Below, piece by piece: positions 10,876-23,610 of a stretch of DNA of 64,000 bases (position 1 is the first letter of the stretch; each line of letters starts with the position of its first letter). Origin of the DNA: Ichthyophis bannanicus (lineage: Eukaryota > Chordata > Amphibia > Gymnophiona > Ichthyophiidae); contig CM066032.1 of assembly GCA_033557465.1 (NCBI GenBank), positions 58,378,955 through 58,442,954 of the forward strand, given 5' to 3'. The position numbers and the translations under genes were made by a program. The notes under the pieces were generated by a model. The model saw only the letters and a program-made list of their open reading frames with translations. It ran no database searches and had not been told where the DNA came from.

Positions 10876-12904
10876 TCCCGTAGCATGGTAAATAAGATCC
10901 CTGATCTTGAAGCTTTGGTGGGAGTGGCTGATTTGGATTTAGTGGCAGTTACAGAAACATGGTTCACAGAAAAACATAACTGGGATGTATCTATACCAAG
11001 CTATACTTTATTCAGAAAGGACAGGGTAGGAAGAAGGGGAGGAGGAGTGGCACTATATGTAAAAAATAATATTAAAGCTTTGGAATTACAGAGCTTATCG
11101 AAGGAGGGAGGAGGCACTGTGGGTTAAACTAGAAAGAGAGAAAGAGGAATCTATTTGCAATGGCATGATATACAGACCTCCCTCACAAGAAGAAGAGGTG
11201 AACAGAGAGTTAATTGAAGACATACGCAGCATTGCTAGGAATGGGAAAGTGCTACTGATAGGTGATTTCAATATGCCAGATGTTCACTGTCACATTCCTG
11301 CTGCAGTATCATCTAGAAGTAAGGAGATCCTGGATTCTCTACAGGAAGAACTATTCAGGCAATTGGTAACAGACCCCACATGTGAAGGTACTGGACTTGG
11401 TGCTTACCAATGGTGAAAGTGTTTCTGATTTTATAGTGGGCGATCATTTTGCATCGAGCGATCACCAGATGGTATCGTTCAGCATTAGGACTAGGGCTGT
11501 TAGAATCCATTCAGAAGTGTGGGTCTTATACTTTAGGAAAACTAACTTTGCCAAGATGGGCCAATACCTCAGGGAGTCGTTAACGGGATGGGGAACAGCT
11601 GGGGCATGTAGAAAAACAGTGAGTGAAACTGAAAGGGGATATTTTAAGAGCAATCAACCTTTTTGTTAAAATGGTAAATAAAGTTAAAAGGAAAAGGAGA
11701 CTGCTATGGCTTTCAAAAGAAGTAGCTGAAAAGGTGAAGAAAAAGAGGGAGGCCTTCATGAAATATAAGAGATCACAGAGAGAGGAAGACAGGCATCTAT
11801 ATTTGGAGAAGCTAGCAAAGTAGTCAGGAAAGCAAAGATTCAAGAAGAGGAGGAACTAGCCAATGCAATAAAATGGGGGGGGGGGGGGGAGGGATGAGAC
11901 ATTTTTTCAGATATGTTAGTGAGAAAAGGAACATCAAAAGTGGTATTGTCAGACTCAAGGGTGAAGGGGAAGAATATGTAGAAGCCGATGAGGACAAAGC
12001 GGAATTGCTTAACAAATATTTCTGTTCTGTGTTCACAGATGAAGAATCAGGAGCAAGACCTCAGAAAACACCCACAAGCAGGAACAGAAGTGAGGGGCAT
12101 CTTGAACAATTTTCAGAAGACTGTGTTTGTGAGAAACTAGCTAAATTTAAAGTAGACAAAGCGATGGGACCGGATGGGATACACCCTCGAATACTGAGGG
12201 AACTTGGGGACGTTCTAGCAGCTCCACTGACCAACCTTTTCAATGCCTCTTTGGAATCGGGAGTGATGCCAGAGAACTGGAGAGAGGCACATGTGGTCCC
12301 TTTACGCAAAAGTGGAAGTAAGGAGGTGGTTGAAAACTACAGGCTGGTTAGTCTAACCTCTGTGGTGTGTAAATTATTGGAAACGCTGCTGAAAATGGAA
12401 ATAGTGAGGTTTCTGGAGTCCAACACATTACCAGATACATGACAGCATGGATTCACCAGAGGCAGGTCTTGTCAGACAAATCTGATTGATTTATTTGATT
12501 GGGTGCCCAGGGAGTTGGACCGAGGGAAAACCCTAGATATGGTGTATTAGATTTCAGTAAAGCCTTTGACACCGTTCCGCACAGGTGACTTATAAACAAA
12601 CTGAGCACCCTAGGGATAGATCCTAAAGTTACTTCTTGGGTTAGAAATTGGTTGAGTGGGAGGCGACAAAAAGTACAGGTAAATGGAGCTCACTCTGAGG
12701 AGAAGGAGGTTAACAGTGGTGTGCTGCAGAAATCTGTCCTTGGCCCGATTCTTTTTAATATCTTTGTTAGTGATATTGTGGAAGGACTGTCGGGTAAGGT
12801 TTGCCTCTTTGCGGATGATACCAAAATCTACAATAGAGTAGACACCCAGGAAGATGTAGATAATATGAGGAGGGATCTAGCTAAGCTTGAAGAATGGTGT
12901 TTTC
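10876..12904 (+). pseudogene. CR1-like LINE ORF2 fragment
   Basis: An endonuclease of the apurinic type opens at 10876 (AVTETWF, RRGGGVALYVKN), continues at 11165-11416 (LLIGDFNMPD) and 11382-11669 (LDLVLTN, SSDHQMVSF). A linker follows, then the reverse transcriptase at 11873-12442 (AMGPDGIHPRILRE, ENYRLVSLTS) and 12652-12975 (VLGPILFNIFVSDI, LFADDTKIY). The element is truncated at both ends: at the start of the endonuclease and just after motif C, where DIRS sequence begins at about 12905. A run of 14 G at 11875-11890 lies in the linker. This family differs from the CR1 at 18172-33860. Confidence 0.8.
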
Positions 12905-13263
12905 TGCCACTATCCAATGGAGTCCACCAGCTCACGGGCACCTTCACTCTGTTCCTGAGTCTGTCTGTCACTTGAGTCCACTGAGACCGGAGGCACCACT
13001 GGGCTGTCCTCATGTGCACGGGATCACGTGAACTGTGGAGGCCATGTGTCCCAACAGGCTGAGTAGGAGCTGGGCAAGTAGCATCCAGTGTCGGTGTACC
13101 TCTGCAGCTAGCTTCCTGAGGCATTCTGACCTCTTGTGGTAGAGGAAGGCTTTTGCCTAGAGAGTATCTAGTTGTGTCCCTATAAACTAAGTGCTAGGCC
13201 GTAGTGAGGTGGGATTTGAGGTAGTTTATGATGAACCCCAGGTGCTGCAGGACACTGATCTTT

Positions 13264-14796
13264 ATCTTTATCTTTATTTAAAATTTGATAGACCGCTTAG
13301 GCCGAAACATTAAAGCGGTGTACAAAGAAAATAAAAAGGTCAACACTGCAAACTACGGAAAAAGAACGCCAAAATTTAACAGGAAAGAAAGAAAAAGGAC
13401 AGCGCAAAGCAAAAACAGAAAACAATAATCACAACCAAGCACAAACTGACTCAATTAAACACCGACAAACAGGGGAAAAACAAGACCAAGACTTAGCTGA
13501 GACAGGACAACAATGAAACTGCTGCATCAGGGAGGGGGGTCTAAGGGAAGGTCAAATGCTTTTTGGAAAAGATAGGTTTTAAGGGAGGCTTTGAATTGAG
13601 AATAAGAGATTTCAAGACGAAGGGACGAAGGTAAAGTATTCCACAACCATGGACCAAGGAAAAAGAAGGCTGAGTGACGGGTCTTTTCAAGATGTGCATG
13701 GGAGGGGGGAGGCAAGGACAGGCGATTAGCATGGAGAGCGCGGAGCTGGCGATAGGGCGTATGCAAGGAAACCAAATCGGCCAGATACAGAGGGTTATGG
13801 GTGTGGATAGCACGGTGTGTGAGGATGAGAATTTTATAATGAAAACGAACAGATAGGGGCAGCCAGTGCAGATGGAAGAGAATAGGAGTGATATGATCAA
13901 AACGGCGGGCAAAAGTGATGATACGGGCAGCGGTGTTTTGAATAAGTTGGAGGCGTCGGAGCTGATAATTGGGAAGGTTGGCCATGAAAACATTACAGTA
14001 GTCGAGTCGGCTAGTGATCAGGGCAAGGACAAGAGTAACTAAGGATTCTAAAGGAAGAAATGTGCGGACAGTTCGAATTTGACGAAGGGTAGCAAAACAG
14101 CGCCTAGTGAGGGAGGAGATATGGTCATGAAAGGAAAGGGAAGAATCAAGAACTACTCCGAGATACCGAAAGGAGGATACAAGAGGAATGGGTACAGAGT
14201 CGATCAGAGGGGCAGAAGAGGGACAAGAACCACTGAGGGATACCCACATAGCCGTGGATTTAGATGGGTTAAGACGTAAGAAATGTTGGGAAAGCCAAGA
14301 AGCCACATGTGAAAGACAGATATTGAAAGGGGAGAGATCCAAAGAAAGTGGGGAAGTGTGATAAAGTAATATGATATCATCTGCATAGACATAGGAAGAT
14401 ACAGAGTACTGCTGTAGCAAAAGGAGTAGAGGGGCCAAGAAAATATTAAACAACAGAGGAGACAAGAGAGAGCCTTGGGGGACACCACAGGTAAGGGGAA
14501 GAGGGGAAGATGATTTTCCATTTAGGGTGACGGAAAAGGATCGGGCCGTGAGAAAGGAGCGAAACCAAAGAAGAACTGTATCGTGAAGACCTACCTCCGC
14601 AAGACGAGTGAGAAGAAGGGTGTGATCGATCAAATCAAACGCAGCAGACAGATCAAGGGAAACCAACAGAGTAACATCACCACGATCATGTGCCACGTGA
14701 AGCTCATTCAAGACTGCAAGAAGAACAGTCTCTGTGCTGTGTCCCTGTCGAAAGCCAGCTTGCCGGGGGTGAAGTGTGTTGGTGCGCCTGATGCAC
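13264..14796 (-). mobile_element. L2 LINE, 5'-truncated, inserted in DIRS
   Basis: Its ORF is open from the junction down to 13527, about 420 residues without a stop. It covers the RT from QAGFRQGHSTETVLLAVLNE through LDLSAAFDLIDH (motif A), CGVPQGSLLSPLLFNIF (motif B) and SSYVYADDIILL (motif C), then the C-terminal region (LDYCNVFMANLPNYQLRRL, LHWLPLSVRFHYKILI, LWNTLPSSLR). That block order is diagnostic of L2-clade LINEs. The 3' UTR ends in a TTTATC microsatellite on the plus strand (13264-13280), i.e. a GATAAA tail. Only the 5' part of the ORF, including the endonuclease, is missing. The intact frame suggests a fairly recent insertion. Confidence 0.9.
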
Positions 14797-15376
14797 ATTG
14801 TGCCTCTGCAGCTGTTTGCCCCTTTATGAGACAGTCATCCAGATAAGGGAAGACAAAGGCCCCTTGGAGCTGGAGGTGGACTGTGATCACCGCAAGGCAT
14901 TTTGTGAAGACCCTTGGCAATGAGACCACACCAAAGGGCAGTGCCCTGTGTTGGTAGTGCTGTCCTCCCACTACGAACCAGAGGTACATTCTGTGGCTGG
15001 GATGGATTAGGATGTGAGCATAGGCATGCTTTAGGTCTAAGGAGCATAGCCAATCTCCTTGCTGGAGGAATGGCAGTAGTGTCCCAAGGGAAAGCATCTC
15101 AAACTTCTCCTTGACCAGAAACCTGTTGAGATCTCACAGGTCCAGGTTGGGCCTATGGCCCCCTGTCCTCTTGGGGATGAGGAAGTATCTGGAATAGAAG
15201 CCTGTGCCCCAGAAATGTTTCAGCACTGACTCGACTGCTTTGTTGTTGCTTAGGCCTACTAGCTCAGTGAGGAGCAGGATCTGGTGAAGGAGAGATCTTG
15301 TGGGCTCTCCTATGAAGTGCGTAGGTGGCGCCCAATATAGGTGGAGGAGGTAGCCTTGGTGGTGATGGCTGTCCAC
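14797..15376 (-). pseudogene. DIRS reverse transcriptase fragment
   Basis: Open pieces at 15134-15376 (YSRYFLIPKRTGGHRPNLDL) and 14797-15097 give the RT core: WLCSLDLKHAYAHI (motif A), HRALPFGVVSLPRVFTK (motif B) and VFPYLDDCLIKG (motif C with the YLDD type). This sequence pattern is characteristic of DIRS elements. The frame runs directly into the L2 insertion at about 14796 and resumes at 13263-12905 with the region before RNase H. One frame change lies between the two pieces near 15100. Confidence 0.8.
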
Positions 15377-15392
15377 TGGTGGACAAACATAG

Positions 15393-17426
15393 CTAGGCTC
15401 CCCCCTGTGGGCAACAGAGGACCCCCTGGAAGTAGGGGGTCACATCCAGGCAGCCAAAAGCTCCCCCCGGCCTGGGCTGGGGTCGGCACCTGATACTTCG
15501 GGGCTTTTTGTTTCCTGGGACTGTGTACCTGTCCTTTTTGTTGCTGGTCCTGTTGAGGGGCCGAGAAGACCTGGAAGTGTGGAGTACCATTGAAGCCTCC
15601 TTTCTTCCTCGGGAAGAAGGGCTTTTTCCCAAGGCTTTCTTCCAGGGGTGCAACGAGATGTTTTTTGGGAGCCTAGTTCTCATCACATACTCGGTCTCTA
15701 TCTCCGCTGCCTTATCTGCCATGGGTTTTCTGAATAGGTTTTCACCTATGCATCTATAGTTTGTCCTGTACTCACTGTTCCAGGTCGGATGACTGCAGCC
15801 ATGAATGGCGTCGAGACCAATGCCTGCAGCGGCCACCCTGACCAATGACTCTAAGCCATCATAGGCTGCCCAAGACAAAAACTTTGAACATTCCTTTACT
15901 GCCAAGGTTAGGGTCTTGAACCTCTGTAGGGGTTCCCCCTCTAAGCCTGCCGAGAATGTACCAAGCTACTTCAATAGTTCCTTCAGATACATTCCTATCT
16001 AGAGCTGTAGGACTGGATCCTTCATGTTAGCATCAAGTCCTGAAAGGCCTTTCGGCTGAGGGCACTGAGGGTCCAAACCTCACTACTGAGTGGCACTGAT
16101 GAATGGATCTTTTGTCTCTTGAACCAGTGCATTGTTGACTGCATATCAATGGAATTGTGGGGAAGCTGGGTCTTTTGGAACCCAGGGCTTCAGCATACCT
16201 GGTAAAAGGCGTTAAGATACCTGCTAACAATTGGTACTGATGCCGGTGTTTCCCACATTTGGAGGAGGAGGCAGTCGAAGATCGAGGGCACCGGGAACAT
16301 AAGGGTTTCCTTCGGGGGTGCCTCATACTGGAGTATCTCCAGTTCCTCGGTATAAGGGACCTCTTCATTCTTAATGGTAAGGGCCTTGTCTATGTCCCTC
16401 ACAAAATCGAGAAACGCAAAGTCCTCAGGTGGGGAGTGACATCAGGTCATTGGGGGAGATGGGTCCCAGGGCACATCACAGTGCCACTTCGTGTCTGGGG
16501 ACTCTTCGTCCTTGGTCTCCCATTCAGACTTGAAGTCCGAGTATGAGTCTGACGCCACAGGATCACCTCAGCGGTCTGCGACCTCGGAGGAATCATCGGT
16601 CCAAGCGTGGATGCTCGCTGGGGAGGACCAGTGTTCCGAGGAATGGGAGCAGGACCTCATCCAAGGCCGGGGCTCTCTCAAGGCCAATGGCACTTGAGGA
16701 CCGGCTCAACATTCAGAGAAGCCCTCGATGTCAAGGGTCCTGTCATCAAGGCAGATGAACTGGACAAGTCAGACATGAATGCCCACTGCATGGCCACTAG
16801 GATTGATATGCTGCTCTCTAGAGCTGCCATTCTGATCTCCATACCAATTGGCTCCGCAGCCTTCGATGCAGGCACTGAGAGTTTTGGGCCCAGTGTCAAT
16901 ATTATCAAGTGGGATACTCGATGAGGATGGCTTCGGAGGCCCGAGGCTGGTCAGTGGGTGCAGATGACTTCTCACGGGGCTGAGTGATGGGCCACTCCTG
17001 CCCTGACTCCTCAGACTCATACCTAGGACTGTGGGTCCTGGGTGGTATTTCCCCTTCTTCCCTGATCTGTCCTCTGAGGCATTCTTTGAAGCTTTCTTCT
17101 TCTTGTGCTCTACCTCCAGGCATTTACGCTCGGAAAAAACTAAGGCCATGAGACTCCAAAGAGGCTCTGGCTCCATGGGGCACCGAGGTATTGGAGGGTG
17201 CCCTGGTGCATGGTGTCACTGGAGTCTCCGGCGCAGAGTTGGATTTCTGAAAGAAACTTATCTGCTGCTGATGGCAGCTCTTCAAGGCCTTTGAGATTAT
17301 GGTTCTGCAGAGTTCGCAGTCGGAGTTGTGCTCCGGGCCAAAACATTGGAGGCAACAGTCGTGTGGGTTGGTAAGTGATATCATTTTGCCACAATGGTCA
17401 CACTTTTTAAAGCTGCTGGAGGCCAT
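15393..17426 (-). pseudogene. DIRS gag-like protein, broken
   Basis: The first open piece (17124-17426) starts MASSSFKKCDHCGKM and has spaced Cys/His residues (C-D-H-C, D-C-C-L-Q-C, C-E-L-C), the zinc-binding N-terminus typical of DIRS gag proteins in vertebrates. Further pieces at 16905-17123, 16190-16402, 16033-16368 and 15393-15905 are in different frames. The 15393-15905 piece includes an Ala-rich block and a Lys/Arg-rich tail. The gag would form the particle that houses the RT. Numerous shifts make it non-functional. Confidence 0.6.
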
Positions 17427-17430
17427 CAGA

Positions 17431-18171
17431 AAAAGGAGATCCCTGCCTCCCGGCAGGGGTCCAAGGCCTTTGACTGGAAAAGGGTGCGAACACTGGTCGA
17501 GGAGTACCTCGATGTAAAATGAAAAACTAATAGAGAAACCAGAAGAGCAACGTCGAGGTGAGCTGGCTCAGGGGCAGGAAGGAACCGGTATGCAACCGAA
17601 GAAACACAACAATAAAAATCAACCTTTTTCCGGGAAAACTGGACAACGTCCTATGGATTTCGTGGAAAAAAGGAGACTGAGGCAAGATGGCACCCTTGGG
17701 TAGGAAGTGGACTGCACATGTTTGGTGCACCTCCCAAAGGCTTTCTTTGAAAGCTGAGGAGATGTTTCTGCATGGGCTCCATTGGCGTTGATGTCACCCA
17801 TATGTGAGCACTGACTTTCTGCTTGTTCCTGGAGAACGTCTGTGAGCTTTCTGGTACTAGCATATTGGAAGGACCTTGTGCAGTTCCAGATGGAAGGACT
17901 GTGCAGTTTCTCTGTCGTCCACAGAGCTTGAGATGCTGTAGGTTATATGATGCTAGGGCAGCGGAAGTGTATCTGGGCTCTCTAGTTTCAGCAGGAGGAC
18001 TTCAACAAAAAGATTCTGTTATTTAAGGTTTAACCACTGTTCCACGAAGGCTATAACCTAAAAAGCCGCAATACAGCTGTTTGTCAAGAAGACTTGGGTA
18101 ACCTACATGAAATAACCATGATTAAAACTCACACATCAATAAACATGGATTGGCCAGATGCTTTGGATATA
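17431..18171. other. Unassigned; first part may be the DIRS 5' leader
   Basis: No coding region is supported. The stretch up to about 18010 lies directly upstream of the DIRS gag on the minus strand and is likely its leader or terminal repeat, but I could not find the matching repeat at the other end, which is lost. From about 18010 to 18171 I recognise nothing. Confidence 0.4.
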
Positions 18172-19546
18172 AACATCATAAGAACATAAGATATGCCATA
18201 ATGGGTCTGACCAAGGTCCATCAAGCCCAGTATCCTGTTTCCAACAGTGGCCAATCTAGGTCATATGTACCTAGCAGTTTCCCCAAAAGACACAGGTTCC
18301 ACAATGCTTGTACTGGGTCAAGCATTGATATCCTGGGTCTCTTCTTTTTTTTTTTTTAACCATATTTTATTAGGTATTGTGACATACAGGGTCTGACAAT
18401 TCACCACCAATGCAAAACATACCAATACTTTCATTACTTTCCCACCACCCAACTCCACCCTTTCCAGGCTAGAATACCTCTCAAGGAAAAATGTACAATA
18501 CTACAGATACTAACAAGAGTGTCAATAGTATTACAGACAGCACTGGACCTGCGTCAGCATTCCCCCCCCCCCCCCGGAAAGTAACCCCCTACCCCTTACA
18601 TCACTACACACCATTGAACAAACAGTGTTAAACCACACATAAAACTTTCATAACTTCATAACTTCGAAACCCTGTGTGTGCTAGCTGCTAGCCCAATGTC
18701 CGCCCCCTGGCCCGCCCCTCTCATTTCCTCCCACCATTCCCAGTCGCCCTTCCAGATAGGGGTCCCAAATCTTATGAAACATCCATTCTTTACCCCGCAG
18801 CCGGTACGTTAAGAGATCAAAATGCACCGCCGCCGCAATTTTCCCACCCCAATCTTCTCCTGTCGTCCCATCACACTCTTCCACTTACAAGCTATTGCCA
18901 CCCTTGCTGCCAGCTTCAACTTCTCCTCCAGCAGCCTCCTCCATTTCCCTTTCCCTCCAAACCCTAGAGACCCCAAAAGTAGGTCCTTCGGACAGCCCAG
19001 GTTCCTCTCCTGTGCCCCCTTACCCCCTCCCTCCTCCCCTATACCCTCCCGCACCCGCCCCCAAAACACCTGGATAACTGGGCATTCCCACCACATGTGC
19101 AAGAAACTCCCGACACCTCCACAACCTCTCCAGCACTTATCCGTAGGTTGCCCTCCGGCCAAGAAGAGCTGCCTAGGGGTACTATAAGCCCCATGCACAA
19201 GCTGCAGCTGGGTCTGCCTCCAGGAGGATACCCATGTACATCTGGGAATATTCGCATATATCCTTCCCCACCCCGCCCTCTCCAACTCCTCCTGCAACCA
19301 TTTATGCCACCGCAGCCGGTGTGGGAGCTCACCCCTGTCCTCCTCCTCCTGCAACAATACTCTATAAATCTTTGCAATTATTCCTTTATCCCCCAGTCCC
19401 TGGTACAACACTGTTTCCATCGGCGTACTCTCTCGGGTAATTTGGGATTTAACCTCCCCTGACGCTAAGAGATGTCGCAGTTGGAAATATTGATAAAAGG
19501 GAATTTTATCCTGCACTCGATTTTCCAAATCCCTATGGGACCGTAT

Positions 19547-20879
19547 CACTTGTGACATGGTGGATTCCTCCAGCCCTGTAGAAAGAGCCAAAAAGGAGGA
19601 ATCAGAGGCAGTGCTGGAGTATAAACAAAAGCACATGGCTGGTAGTTACCAAGGAAACCAGACACAGGAGAAAGAAACACGCCCTTGCTGCCAGTTAGCT
19701 CAGGAGTCAAGAGCTGATTCAGAGCACCTGCTAGGGGGAGGAGTCAGGCACTACCCTAAAGGGCAGATACATAAAGAAGCAGGAAGTGTGGGTTCATTAG
19801 AAGCTGGAAGGGAAGCTCCATTAGAATCTGGAAGAGGTTCTCGATTAGGAGTTCCAGAGAAAGTTCCAGCACAGGCTCAGCTGGGAGGTTACTTACAAGG
19901 CCAGCCGAGGGTTCCGGTGAGAGGCCAGCTAACAACCCAGGAGGAGGACCAGGGAAGAGTCCAGGTTCCAAGCCCAGGGCTAGAGCCAACTTCAAAGGTA
20001 AAAGGAGAACCGTTTACAAAGCTTTATTCAAGAAAAGGATATGGCATAAGCAAGCCAGGCTGTCTGCAATATCCTGGGGATTACCAAGAGGAGAGAAAGC
20101 CAGGAAGGCAGTTTCAACACTCATTGCACAAAGTAGGTGGTGAATCCACAGCCGGGTCTAAAGCCCAGAGAAAACCATTTTCAGCCAGGCACAGAGGTAA
20201 GCCCAAAGGCTGGGGTTTTTATAATCCAGGTGATTCTACTTACCCAGAAGGTTGGGGCATTGATTATAATGACTGTAATGAAAATGACTGTTTAAAGCAA
20301 TGCATGATTCAAGAATATAATACAAAGCTTAAAACAGAGAGGAAGGGCGGAGCCCAAGAAACAACGGTACAAACATTTTCTACCTCTCAGAAGGAGTTAA
20401 TGGAAATAGAGCCAGGTTTTGAAAATGTCTCTGAAGAATTGATGGACTGTACGATTACAATATCTGATGAAGTATTATCCCTGCGCTGAATGTTTGCCTT
20501 GCACAGAAGTACAGAGGTATTGAGATAAAAAGTACAGAGCTGGGAAAACAGAGCTGCTTCGTTTTGATTGCTGAGAAGCAAATGTTTCTGCTGAAGTAAG
20601 CTATTTATGTTGGAAACTTTACTTTGTCCTTTTGCCAGAGGTATCTGGTTTTGTTACCTTTATTTCCTTGCTGAAATCCGCCCCGGGAGGGGAAATAAAT
20701 CCTTGTTGCTTTAACCACTTTTTGAAGTCACACTACTCTTCATTGGACAGTGAAAGAAACTACATTTCCCAAGAGGCTTTGCTTTAGGAACTTGTAGAGT
20801 AGCTGTTCAGGAAGAAAACAACCCGCTTAAACCCTACCTGCTCTTGCTGGGGGACATTAAAGAAGCGGGGTCACACACT
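19547..20879 (+). mobile_element. Gypsy-type solo LTR with 4-bp duplication CACT (LTR 19551-20875)
   Basis: The LTR begins TGTGACATGG at 19551 and ends TCACA at 20875. CACT is present on both sides (19547-19550, 20876-20879). Removing the LTR and one CACT restores the reading frame of the L1 ORF2 it interrupts, which confirms the boundaries. An AATAAA signal lies near 20694. It is 1325 bp. The internal region has been lost, as expected from recombination between two LTRs. The first 939 bases form an open reading frame described separately. Confidence 0.9.
19551..20489 (+). CDS. LTR-encoded ORF with C-terminal MDC tail (unknown function)
   Basis: The frame is open from the first base of the LTR (TGT GAC ATG) to a stop at 20487-20489, 313 codons including the stop. 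The first ATG is at 19557. The product is hydrophilic, with Gly/Gln/Pro-rich repeats in the middle (LEAGREAPLESGRGSR and similar), a GWGF..PGD..YPEGWG block and an acidic tail with MEIEP, then MDCTITISDE. No domain is recognised. In the complete element at 52768-58997 the equivalent frame is fused to the end of integrase. The most likely reading is a Pol C-terminal extension encoded in the 3' LTR; a separate accessory protein is the alternative. In a solo LTR it may no longer be expressed. Confidence 0.6.
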   Translation, partial: CDMVDSSSPVERAKKEESEAVLEYKQKHMAGSYQGNQTQEKETRPCCQLAQESRADSEHLLGGGVRHYPKGQIHKEAGSVGSLEAGREAPLESGRGSRLGVPEKVPAQAQLGGYLQGQPRVPVRGQLTTQEEDQGRVQVPSPGLEPTSKVKGEPFTKLYSRKGYGISKPGCLQYPGDYQEERKPGRQFQHSLHKVGGESTAGSKAQRKPFSARHRGKPKGWGFYNPGDSTYPEGWGIDYNDCNENDCLKQCMIQEYNTKLKTERKGGAQETTVQTFSTSQKELMEIEPGFENVSEELMDCTITISDEVLSLR

Positions 20880-23610
20880 CCGCCCTCTACAAACTCCCTG
20901 AGCCGATCCAGGCACCTCGTGGCCAACTGTCGCCCCTTCTGTACCCACCCTGCATTACCAAACGGAAGAAAGTCCCCCACCCTAGACCACGGTGAAAGGG
21001 GGGTCGGAAACCACCCCCGTTTCTTATCTGACGGCTAAGCTGCAACATAGGCTCTAACAAGGGGTGCCCCTGCCGCCTACCATGCTGCTCTTCCCCTCCT
21101 CCCTCCTCTAACCACTTCTCCAAGGACAGGGACCCCATCTCGAAGCGTTCCAGCTCCACCCATGCTACCAGACCGCTGCCCTTATAATGATTCCGCCATG
21201 CCCGTAATATACAGGCCTGGTGGTACCATTTCAACGACGGGTACCGAATGCCCCCCTGATCCTTAGACAAAAGCAGCCCACTCTACTGATCTTAGCCTTC
21301 CTCCCGCCCCACACAAGCCTCAACAGCCTAGCTTCCCATTGCCTGATCAGGCTCCCCGGGAGCCGCAAGGGCAACTGCGAGAAAAGAAACAAGAATTTCG
21401 GAAGCACCGCCATTTTAAGCACCTCCACCCGACCTCTCCAACTCAACTGCAAGGAAGCCCATCCCGCCAACAGTGAGTGAATTTGCCCAACCAACGGCCT
21501 ATAATTTATGGCAGACAGCTGCGAAGGATCCTCCGATATACGCACCCCTAAATACTTAATGTGCCCCTGGGACCACTTAAAGGGAAAGTTCGGGAAATCC
21601 CCTTCATGCAACCCTCCCAAAGCTATCGCCTCCGTTTTAGACAAATTAACCTTAAAGCCCAAAACTGCCCCAAACCGCTCCAATTCCTTCAGCAACACCG
21701 GGAGCGACTCATCTGGCTTAGCCATAAAGATTAATGTATCATCTGCGTAGAGAAGTATCTTGTGCTCCACCTTCCCCACCGTCACAGGTCTAATATGAGG
21801 AGCAGTTCGAACACTGATAGCCAGGGCCTCAATCACTATGGCAAACAAGAGAGGCGACAAAGGGCAGCCCTGCCTCGTACCTCTCTGCAATGGGAAACTG
21901 TCTGAGAATTGATCGTTCACCCAAATCCGCGCTTTGGGCTTCCGATACAGGGCCTTCACCCCTTGAATAAAGCCCTCTCCCAGGCCCATCCTCCCCATAA
22001 CCTGGAACAAAAATGTCCACTCCACCCTATCGAACGCTTTTTCAGTGTCTAGTGCCACACACAGCGCCGGAATCTTCCGAGTCCGAACATGATGAAGAAG
22101 GCCTACCGCTCTCCGAACATTATCCGCAATCCGCCTACCCTGTATAAACCCCGTCTGATCCGGATGAATTAAATACGGCAAAATCCCCTCCAATCTACCA
22201 GCCAAAATCTTGGCATAAGGTTTAGCATCGCTATTTATCAGAGCGATTGGCCGGTAGTTCTCACAGCGATCCAGGGACCTCCCTTCCTTTGGGAGAACCA
22301 CAATATTGACCTGTGCCATCGAGTCTGGCTGAGGAGACCCCTGAAGCAACCCTGAGAAAAGTTTTGCCAAAAATGGCGCCAACTCCTCTCTCATCATGTG
22401 GTAGAATTCCGCCTGGAACCCATCTGCCCCTGCTGCTTTCCCTTTCGGCAACTTCCTAATACCCCCAATCACTTCCTCTACTGTTACAGGTCTCCCCAGC
22501 CATTGCGCAGTGTCCTCCCCCACCCGTGGGATCTCAATCCCCGCCAGATACTCCTCTATCCCTTCCAGAGTAACCCCCTCCTGACCCTTGTACAACTCCT
22601 CATAGAACGATTCAAACGCCTTACAAATATCATGGCTAGCTACTGCCCTCTCCCCTTTATCAGTCGTAATCTCCTTCACTATCCTGCTCTCCCTCCGCTT
22701 TTGCAACTGGCATGCCAACATACGCCCTGCTTTGTTCCCCCCCTCCATAAAATTCCTCTTAGTAGCCCTCATCATCCTCTCTACCTCCTCCAAATCCAAG
22801 GTATTAATCTTCGCCCTCAGACATGCAAGCTTCTGTCGCAGAGCCTTAGTCCCGTGGCGGCTATGTTCGACCTGCAGCTCCTCTAATTCCTGCATCCATC
22901 TACCCTGCATCGCTGCTCTTTCTCTCTTCTTCTGACTCCCGAGCTGGATCAAAATCCCCCTCAGATATGCCTTTCCACTGTACCAGATCATCACATCCGA
23001 GACCTCTCCATTATCATTCCAGGCCAGGTATTCCCTCCAAGCCTTCCAAAGGCGTGTCCGCCCTTCCTCAGACTGGTACAAGGATACATTACCTCTCCAC
23101 CCCCCCTTCCCCCCCTTCCCCTCCACTCCCCCAAGATCAACCCATGGTCGTATAGGGTAAGCAGGTAAATTTTGACATTCGTTAGCACCCCTAACTGATC
23201 CTGCTTCCCTAGGAAAAGATCCATCCTAGAATAAGTTTCCTGCCTAGCAGTGTAGCATGTATACTCTCGCCCCCCCCCGATTCTCCCACCTCCAAATATC
23301 TACCAATGCAAAATCTACCAAACACTTCCTGAGCTCCCTACCCTCTCTCCCATGCAGTCATTTGCTGAAATTAGACCTATCTTTCTCCCCCACCACGCAA
23401 TTCATATCCCCCCCCGATGATCCAATCCCTTCTAGCCTTCCCCTCGAATCCTTTCAGAACATCAGCAAAGAAGGAACCCTTTTGCCCGTTAGGAGCATAG
23501 ACATTGAGGAATGATACTTCCCGCAAAGCCACCCGCCCCACCACCCACACCGCTCTACCCGCTCCATCATCTCCACTCTCATATGGAATAAACCGGACAC
23601 GTTTATGTAT

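Larger units (their letters stand above)
12905..17430 (-). mobile_element. DIRS-like retroelement (gag and RT), split by an L2 LINE
   Basis: The minus strand carries a DIRS element from its gag start (17426) to the RT/RNase H region, interrupted at 13264-14796 by an L2 LINE and truncated at 12905 against a CR1-like LINE. The tyrosine recombinase is missing here. A possible leader of the element extends to about 18010. The segment 12905-13263 continues the RT protein after the L2 (MRTAQWCLRSQW and neighbouring blocks), which shows that the L2 inserted into the DIRS and is not a flank. Confidence 0.8.

Noticed and set aside
18551..18575. C run as a regulatory element
   Set aside because: Simple homopolymer in the L1 3' UTR; no further evidence.
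22398..22886. Plus-strand frames opposite the L1 reverse transcriptase
   Set aside because: Antisense of ORF2, rich in Pro/Leu/Ser, with no conserved motif.
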